6,436 nucleotides of DNA from an uncultured Kouleothrix sp. (lineage in GTDB: Bacteria; Chloroflexota; Chloroflexia; Chloroflexales; Roseiflexaceae). Location of the stretch: assembly GCA_937858455.1 (NCBI GenBank), contig CALLYN010000305.1, positions 1 to 6,436 of the forward strand, in the 5' to 3' direction. The notes beneath the pieces were generated by a model, which was given only the letters and a program-made list of their open reading frames with translations, was not told the DNA's origin and searched no databases. Positions 1 to 4,788 of this stretch are shown piece after piece (the stretch's first letter is position 1; every line of letters starts with the position of its first letter). Position numbers and translations under genes: made by a program.

Positions 1-83
1 GCGATCGCCGGCAATGCGACGACCGGATGGTATTTCGCCGCATAACCGAAGCCGATCGCGAGTCCTGCGAGGAAGATCGTCAT
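1..83 (-). CDS. Partial hypothetical membrane protein, N-terminus only
   Basis: Read on the minus strand, an ATG at 83-81 opens a frame that runs without a stop off the left edge of the window, giving 27 residues beginning MTIFLAGLAIGFGYAAKY. The first 17 residues are largely hydrophobic with glycine and alanine, as in a membrane-spanning segment or uncleaved signal anchor. A purine-rich GGGACGGAG lies about 7 bases upstream of the ATG and can serve as ribosome binding site. The gene is divergent from the PilZ-start gene at 267. The family is not recognised and the function cannot be inferred from so short a piece. A chance open frame is possible, but the hydrophobic start together with the ribosome binding site favours a real gene. 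Confidence 0.5.
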   Translation of the reverse strand, partial: MTIFLAGLAIGFGYAAKYHPVVALPAI

Positions 84-266
84 GATCGGGCTCCGTCCCG
101 GATTCTAGGCCGGTGCCGCGGCCCGTCAATCGCCGGAGGGCTCCCGGCTTGCGGCAACCCGAGGCTAGTGACTTTCCGCGCGGTCTCGGCCTCCGAACGT
201 CGACTTTGCCGTTAACCTTCGGTTTATGGCCATCCACTATCGTGGAACCCAACAACAGAGTTGCAG
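84..266. promoter_or_regulatory. Divergent intergenic region with a TTAA-N7-TTTAT site
   Basis: This 183-base gap separates two divergent starts and should hold promoters for both. At 211-217 is GTTAACC, and 212-227 reads TTAA, seven bases, TTTAT. That is close to the alphaproteobacterial CtrA consensus TTAA-N7-TTAAC but imperfect in the second half. A weak 5-bp GC stem (132-148) has no T-run and is not called a terminator. No confident -35/-10 pair can be assigned. The regulatory reading is inference from one imperfect motif. Confidence 0.3.
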
Positions 267-1124
267 ATGCCGGGCATGAGCGACAATCATCGCACAGCCG
301 ATCGCAGGCGCGTGCTGAAGGCTGGCACGATCGCCTACAATCAGCGCTATTCCACGCTGCCCTGCACTGTGCGCGATCTGTCCGCCACGGGCGCGCGCCT
401 CCGGATCTCCGATGTCGCCCTGGTCCCCACCCACTTCGACCTGCTGATCGACCTGGAGGCGCAGGCGCGGTCGGCCGGCGGCGCGCTGGTGGTGACGCTC
501 GGCAACCACGAGGCCGAGTTCCTCGCCGATCCGACGGACGCGAAGTCGCGCGAGTTCCAGGCGGAGCTTGCGCGGCTGTCGCTCGATCCCGCCAAGGTGG
601 CCGCGGGCGAGACGCGCTACGGCGCGTGGCTCAACAGCCGCCCCGTCGCCGCGCTCGTCGACGGCTGGTTTTTCTGCCACGGCGGCAACACCGACGGCAA
701 GAGCGCCTCCGCCATCGGCGACAAGTACCGCGACCTCTTCTCCTCGAAGAAGATCGCCGGGCCGAGCGTCTTCGCCGACTCGTACCTCCTCAAGTCGAGC
801 AGCCTGCTCGAGGAGAGCGGGTGGTGGAACGACGGCGGCGCCGGTCCGGTGGCCCTCATCGACGCGAACCTCGCGGCGCTGCCCGCGCGTCACGTGGTGT
901 TCGGCCACGATCCCGGCGACCTCTCCTTCCCCGCCGATCCCCTCGGCGACCGCAGCCGCGGCCGCATGGTCGCCCGCTACGACGGGCGCGTGTTCGCCAT
1001 CGACGTCGGCATGTCGTACGCGATCGGCTATTCCGACGGAGCGCTCCTCCGCATCGTGCGCGGCGAGCAGGAGACCGCCAGCGCCATCTACCCCGACGGA
1101 CGCTCGACGCAGCTCTGGCCCTGA
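267..1124 (+). CDS. Chimeric ORF: PilZ domain N-terminus joined to C-terminal part of a metallophosphoesterase
   Basis: This 285-residue ORF joins two unrelated partial domains. Residues 1-64 are a PilZ domain, the c-di-GMP receptor fold. RTADR (9-13) matches the RxxxR motif and DLSATG (37-42) matches (D/N)xSxxG. From about residue 64 the sequence becomes a calcineurin-like metallophosphoesterase: GNHE at 79-82, a metal-site histidine in FCHGGN (His138) and GHDPG at 213-217. The PilZ part lacks its last beta strands. The phosphoesterase lacks the upstream GDxH and GDxxDRG motifs that supply the first metal ligands. Neither half is complete, so the protein as written is unlikely to be functional. 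The ATG at 267 is preferred because CAGAG ends 6 bases before it; in-frame TTG 261 and ATG 276 are alternatives, and 276 gives the usual MSDNHR-type start. Each domain call is firm; the unity of the gene is doubtful. Confidence 0.75.
   Translation: MPGMSDNHRTADRRRVLKAGTIAYNQRYSTLPCTVRDLSATGARLRISDVALVPTHFDLLIDLEAQARSAGGALVVTLGNHEAEFLADPTDAKSREFQAELARLSLDPAKVAAGETRYGAWLNSRPVAALVDGWFFCHGGNTDGKSASAIGDKYRDLFSSKKIAGPSVFADSYLLKSSSLLEESGWWNDGGAGPVALIDANLAALPARHVVFGHDPGDLSFPADPLGDRSRGRMVARYDGRVFAIDVGMSYAIGYSDGALLRIVRGEQETASAIYPDGRSTQLWP
436..466. other. Probable chimeric junction inside the PilZ/phosphoesterase ORF
   Basis: PilZ homology stops and phosphoesterase homology starts within this stretch, which encodes roughly FDLLIDLEAQA. 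A Leu-Leu-x-x-Leu-Glu stretch is plausible both in a PilZ domain at this point and in the helix before the phosphoesterase GNHE motif. A short shared sequence could therefore have allowed the join. Codon use also changes: codons such as TAC AAT CAG and TAT TCC before, almost entirely G/C-ending after. The exact base cannot be fixed by eye. Whether the join arose in assembly or in nature is inference; truncation of both domains favours assembly. Confidence 0.6.
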
Positions 1125-1128
1125 CGCG

Positions 1129-1175
1129 GCGCACGCCGGCGTGCGCAAATTTGCCCCGCGGACCCGCGGCGGGGT
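1129..1175. repeat. Palindrome cluster between phosphoesterase and kinase genes
   Basis: GCGCACGCCGGCGTGCGC at 1129-1146 is a perfect 18-bp palindrome starting 5 bases after the phosphoesterase stop codon. It overlaps a second perfect palindrome, GCAAATTTGC, at 1144-1153. A third GC-rich dyad, CCCCGCGG / CCGCGGCGGGG with one unpaired base, covers about 1154-1174 just upstream of the kinase start. The first could fold into a hairpin that ends transcription, but it has no T-run. The AT-centred second palindrome looks more like a protein-binding operator. The function is inferred and unproven; the symmetry is directly visible. Confidence 0.45.
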
Positions 1176-1186
1176 AATGTCCGGCG

Positions 1187-3613
1187 GTGTCCGATCAGGC
1201 CCGCGCGACCCTGCTCCTCGTCGACGACGACGCGGTCATCCTCGACCTCCTCAAGCAGACCTTCGAGCCGCTCTACCGCGTCCTGACCGCGCGTTCCGCG
1301 GAGTCCGCCCTCGGCGAGCTGGGGCGCAACCAGGTCGACGTGGTCATCACCGACCAGCGGATGCCGGGCATGAGCGGCCTGGAGATGCTGGCCATCGCGC
1401 GGCAGCGGTTCACCGACCTCGTCGCCATCCTGCTCACGGCCTACACCGATCCGCAAAACCTGATCGAGGCGATCAACACCGGGCAGGTCTACCGCTACGT
1501 GGTCAAGCCGTGGGACACCGGCGAGATCGTCATGACGGTGCGCAACGCCGTCGAGACGGCGATGCTCAGGCGGCAGCGCGCGCGGCTCCAGGCGCGCCTC
1601 GAGCGGCGCCTCGGCGCGATGAGCGTGCTCGTCGATCTCGGCGTCGAAGCAGCGGCCACCACCACGTACACGCAGCTCATCGACGTGGTCACGCGCGCGC
1701 TGGAGAAGTTCGTCGCCTTCGACCTGGCGGCGACGCTGGTGGTGCCGCAGGGCGGCGGCGGCCAGGCCGCGATGCACCTCCACTGCCGCACCGCCGCCGA
1801 CGAGGCGACCCTGCTGGAGACGCGGGATCGGGCGATCGAGCTCTACCTCGAGCGCGCCGGCAACCCGCTGGGCGAGGGCCAGCTCCTGGTGAACATCTCG
1901 GGCGAGCGCGTGCGCACCCTCGACGAGAAGAAGCCCGTGCGATCGGTGCTGCCGCTGCCGCTGGTGGTCGACAGCCAGACGGTGGGCGCGCTGGTGCTGG
2001 TGGCCTACGCGCCGGAGGCGTTCACCGACGACGACGTGCGCACGCTCGACGTGCTGGCGAACCAGACGGCACAGGCCGTGCGCCGCCTGCAGGCCCGCCT
2101 CCTCGACGAGCGCCGCAAGATGGCGCTGATGGTCGAGTCGATGGCCGACGGGCTCATCTTCACCGATGGCAGCCCCGAGGTGTTCCTGATCAACCCGGCG
2201 GCGCGCCGCCTGCTCGGCCTGCCGCCCGACGAGCCGATCACCACGCAGTACCTCAAGGACAGCCTCGGCTTCTACCCCTTCGACCTGATGCGCGCCGCGC
2301 CCGGCACCGAGCCGGTGCGCGAGGAGGTGCGCGTCGGCGATCACGTGCTGCACTCGATCATCTCGCCGGTGATGGACGGCGAGGGCACCTTCGTCGGCGT
2401 GGTCGTGGTGCTGCGCGACATCACGTCGGAGAAGGAGCTGGAGCAGCGCAAGGACGAGTTCGTGTCGATCGTGTCGCACGAGCTGCGCACGCCGCTCACG
2501 TCGATCACCGGCGCGCTCGACATCGTGCTCTCGCAGTACGCCTCGGGGCTCTCGGACAAGCAGGTGCGCTACCTCGAGATGGCGCGCGAGTCGTCGCAGA
2601 CGCTGAACAAGATCGTCGACGACCTGCTCGACGTGGCGAAGAGCGAGCGCGGCAAGCTGACCATGCGCATGTCGGCCTTCGACCTCGCGCGCCTCGTGCG
2701 CGACGCGGTGGAGCGCTTCCGTCCGCCGGCCGAGGCCAAGGGCGTCCTGGTGACGGTGAAGACCTCGCCGGGGACGCGCCTGGTGGGCGATCCGGATCGC
2801 CTCGGGCAGGTGCTGAACAACCTGCTCGCGAACGCCATCAAGTTCACGCCGGAGCAGCGCGGGCGCGTGATGGTGAACGTGTTCAGCTCGCCGCAGTGCC
2901 CGTCGTACATGGGCGTGAGCGTGTGGAACGCGGGCGAGCCCATCCCGCCCGAGGGGCGCGAGCGCGTGTTCGAGAAGTTCGAGCAGCTCGAGAGCTCGAC
3001 GACGCGCAAGGTGGGCGGCACGGGGCTCGGGCTGGCGATCGCGCGCGGCATCGTGGAGTCGCACGGCGGGCGCATCTGGGTGGAGCCGATCACCGACGGG
3101 GCGAAGTTCGTCTTCACCCTGCCGGAGACGCCGCCGGAGGAGCTGTCCGACGAGGAGGTCCCGCCGGTGCCGCCCGACAAGGACAAGCGGCCGCAGGTGC
3201 CCCCGCGCGTGCTCGTGGTCGAGGAGGACGGCGACGTGCGGCTGCTCCTCAAGGGCATGCTCCTCGCGAGCGGCTGGGAGGTGGAGACCGCGGCCGACGG
3301 CGACGAGGCGCTGGTGATGGCGCGCGAGCACAAGCCGGCGGCGCTCTCGATGGACGGCCGGATCACCGGCGCCGTCGACGGCATGACCATCGTGCAGATC
3401 CTCAAGAACGACCCCGAGACACGCCCGATCCCGGTGCTGGTGCTCGCGCCCTCCGCTGCCGAGCTGGCGGCGATCGCCGCGCTGGATGTGCGGCCGGTGG
3501 TGCGCGATTTCGGCGAGCCGTCCGGGGTACAGCGCGTGCTGTGGAATAAACAAGATACTCTGCGCCACGATACCGCCGCCCTCGCCGCCGCGCTGCGCGA
3601 GCTGATCGCGTGA
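1187..3613 (+). CDS. Hybrid sensor histidine kinase, REC-GAF-PAS-HisKA-HATPase-REC
   Basis: An 808-residue soluble kinase with no signal peptide or membrane segment, so it probably senses a cytoplasmic signal. Residues 7-125 form a receiver with acidic Asp13-Asp15, phospho-acceptor Asp56, Thr84 and Lys107; the GxVYRYVxKPW ending is typical of HupR/RpfG-type receivers. About 145-300 is GAF-like, 312-420 PAS-like. The dimerisation domain has the H box SHELRTPL with His431. The ATPase domain has the N box (Asn549) and GGTGLGL at 610-616, but its G1 box reads WNAGEPI (Asn581) where DxGxG is usual. After a Pro/Glu/Lys-rich linker, a second receiver starts near 674 with Asp723 as likely acceptor, Ala754 in place of Thr/Ser and Arg773 in place of Lys. 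An in-frame stop at 1175 forces the GTG start at 1187; the ribosome binding site is weak. No cognate output regulator lies nearby. The last 20-50 codons may be foreign, so the true C-terminus is uncertain. Confidence 0.88.
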   Translation: MSDQARATLLLVDDDAVILDLLKQTFEPLYRVLTARSAESALGELGRNQVDVVITDQRMPGMSGLEMLAIARQRFTDLVAILLTAYTDPQNLIEAINTGQVYRYVVKPWDTGEIVMTVRNAVETAMLRRQRARLQARLERRLGAMSVLVDLGVEAAATTTYTQLIDVVTRALEKFVAFDLAATLVVPQGGGGQAAMHLHCRTAADEATLLETRDRAIELYLERAGNPLGEGQLLVNISGERVRTLDEKKPVRSVLPLPLVVDSQTVGALVLVAYAPEAFTDDDVRTLDVLANQTAQAVRRLQARLLDERRKMALMVESMADGLIFTDGSPEVFLINPAARRLLGLPPDEPITTQYLKDSLGFYPFDLMRAAPGTEPVREEVRVGDHVLHSIISPVMDGEGTFVGVVVVLRDITSEKELEQRKDEFVSIVSHELRTPLTSITGALDIVLSQYASGLSDKQVRYLEMARESSQTLNKIVDDLLDVAKSERGKLTMRMSAFDLARLVRDAVERFRPPAEAKGVLVTVKTSPGTRLVGDPDRLGQVLNNLLANAIKFTPEQRGRVMVNVFSSPQCPSYMGVSVWNAGEPIPPEGRERVFEKFEQLESSTTRKVGGTGLGLAIARGIVESHGGRIWVEPITDGAKFVFTLPETPPEELSDEEVPPVPPDKDKRPQVPPRVLVVEEDGDVRLLLKGMLLASGWEVETAADGDEALVMAREHKPAALSMDGRITGAVDGMTIVQILKNDPETRPIPVLVLAPSAAELAAIAALDVRPVVRDFGEPSGVQRVLWNKQDTLRHDTAALAAALRELIA
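3447..3545. other. Composition change near the kinase C-terminus, possible second junction
   Basis: The kinase gene up to about 3450 uses almost only G/C-ending codons. Towards the end come GTA, then AAT AAA CAA GAT ACT in a row (3544-3558). After that the sequence has the looser mix seen in the downstream aminopeptidase and cyclase-like genes. Receiver-like character fades over the same stretch: the conserved Thr and Lys are missing, and the tail from about residue 785 matches no receiver element. The frame stays open across it, so the join, if real, is in frame. The position is approximate and the interpretation is inference. Confidence 0.4.
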
Positions 3614-3664
3614 TGCGCAGCAGGGGCGCCAATGTACACCGCGCATTCGACCCTCGCAGCTAGC

Positions 3665-3675
3665 AGAAGGAGGAG
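3665..3675 (+). promoter_or_regulatory. Strong Shine-Dalgarno for the M29 aminopeptidase
   Basis: AGAAGGAGGAG ends five bases before the ATG at 3681, with the GGAGG core seven bases from it. This is the best ribosome binding site in the window and fixes the aminopeptidase start. No clear promoter was found in the 67-base gap after the kinase stop. Confidence 0.8.
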
Positions 3676-3680
3676 CCCAC

Positions 3681-4784
3681 ATGCCCGACCCTCGTGTAGC
3701 CAAGCTTGCGCGCGTGCTCGTGCGCTACTCACTCGGCCTCAAGGAAGGCCAGCTATTCCAGATCAATGCCGACGCCGTGGCCGCGCCGCTGGTGCGCGAG
3801 CTGTATCGCGAGACGCTTGAGGTCGGCGCGCTGCCGCTGCTGCGCCTGACCGTCAGCGGCATCGACGAGATCTTCTACGCCCACGCCTCCGAAAAGCAGC
3901 TCACCACCGTCACCGAGCTGGCGCGCCAGGAGAACGAGGCCATCCACGCGCTGATTGGCGTGCTGGGCAGCGAAAACACCAAGGCGCTCAGCAACGCCAA
4001 CCCGCAGAAGATCGCCCTGCGCAGCAAGGCCGCCCGCGAGCTGCGCACCCGCTTCTACCAGCGCGTCGACAACGGCGAGGCTACCTGGGCCGTGACCCAG
4101 TTTCCCACCCAGTCGGCCGCGCAGGATGCCGATATGTCGCTGGCCGAGTACGAAGATTTTGTCTACGGCGCCGGCAAGCTCGACCACGACGACCCGGTGG
4201 CGGCCTGGCGCGTCGTGCACGACGAGCAGCAGCGCCTGGCCGATATCCTGGCGGCCAAGCGCGTGTTCCGCATCGTCGGCCCCGACACCGACCTGACCTA
4301 CGACACCGGCGGGCGCAGCTGGATCAACGCCGACGGCAAGAAGAACTTTCCCGACGGCGAGGTGTTCACCAGCCCCGACGAGACCAAAACCGAAGGCCAC
4401 ATCCGCTTTAGCTTCCCGGCTGTCTACGCCGGCCGCGAGGTGTCCGACGTGCGGCTTGAGTTCCGCGAGGGCAAGGTGGTGAAGGCCAGCGCGGCGCGCG
4501 GCGAAGACCTGCTGCACAAGCTCATCGATATGGACGAGGGCGCCCGGCGGCTCGGCGAGGCGGCGTTCGGCACCAACTACCAGATCCAGCGCTTCACCCG
4601 CAACATCCTGTTCGACGAAAAGATCGGCGGCACTATTCACCTGGCGCTCGGCGATTCGTTCCGGGAGGTCGGCGGGCAGAACCGCTCGGCGCTGCACTGG
4701 GATATGGTCTGCGATCTGCGCCAAGGCGGCGAGGCCTATGCCGATGGCCAGCTGATCTATAAAGACGGCAAGTTTGTGATCTAA
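3681..4784 (+). CDS. M29-family metallo-aminopeptidase (AmpS/AmpT-like)
   Basis: A 367-residue cytosolic aminopeptidase that removes N-terminal residues from peptides using a two-metal centre, probably in peptide turnover. The length is slightly shorter than the roughly 410 residues of the best-known members (Thermus AmpT, Staphylococcus AmpS). All five metal ligands of the family can be placed: Glu227 in PDGEVFTSP, Glu293 in LGEAAFGTN, His320 in TIHLALG, and His339 and Asp341 in ALHWDMV. The 66-residue spacing of the two glutamates also fits my recollection of AmpS. The N-terminal half is the Rossmann-like domain typical of the family. The start is fixed by the strong ribosome binding site upstream. 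The next gene begins four bases after the stop, so the two are probably co-transcribed. The substrate range cannot be read from sequence. Gene style and neighbour suggest a Chloroflexota source. Family assignment is firm. Confidence 0.93.
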   Translation: MPDPRVAKLARVLVRYSLGLKEGQLFQINADAVAAPLVRELYRETLEVGALPLLRLTVSGIDEIFYAHASEKQLTTVTELARQENEAIHALIGVLGSENTKALSNANPQKIALRSKAARELRTRFYQRVDNGEATWAVTQFPTQSAAQDADMSLAEYEDFVYGAGKLDHDDPVAAWRVVHDEQQRLADILAAKRVFRIVGPDTDLTYDTGGRSWINADGKKNFPDGEVFTSPDETKTEGHIRFSFPAVYAGREVSDVRLEFREGKVVKASAARGEDLLHKLIDMDEGARRLGEAAFGTNYQIQRFTRNILFDEKIGGTIHLALGDSFREVGGQNRSALHWDMVCDLRQGGEAYADGQLIYKDGKFVI

Positions 4785-4788
4785 ATCT

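Noticed and set aside
267..1124. A new c-di-GMP-controlled phosphatase
   Set aside because: Both domains are truncated at the join and half the phosphoesterase metal site is absent, so a functional fusion is not supported.
1129..1146. Intrinsic terminator after the phosphoesterase
   Set aside because: The stem is strong but is followed by AAATTT and GC-rich sequence without a T-run, so a terminator call is not supported.
1177..1179. ATG as an alternative start for the kinase
   Set aside because: It is in a different frame from the receiver domain. The kinase frame has a stop at 1175-1177, leaving the GTG at 1187.
568..3549. Long plus-strand frame of 993 residues overlapping the kinase
   Set aside because: It is extremely rich in Arg, Ala, Gly and Pro, with no domain pattern. 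It is a frame shadow of the GC-rich phosphoesterase and kinase, which show clear motifs in their own frames.
1088..3703. Minus-strand frame of 871 residues opposite the kinase
   Set aside because: It is rich in His, Arg, Leu and Val from antisense of high-GC codons and has no recognisable domain. It also crosses the probable second junction.
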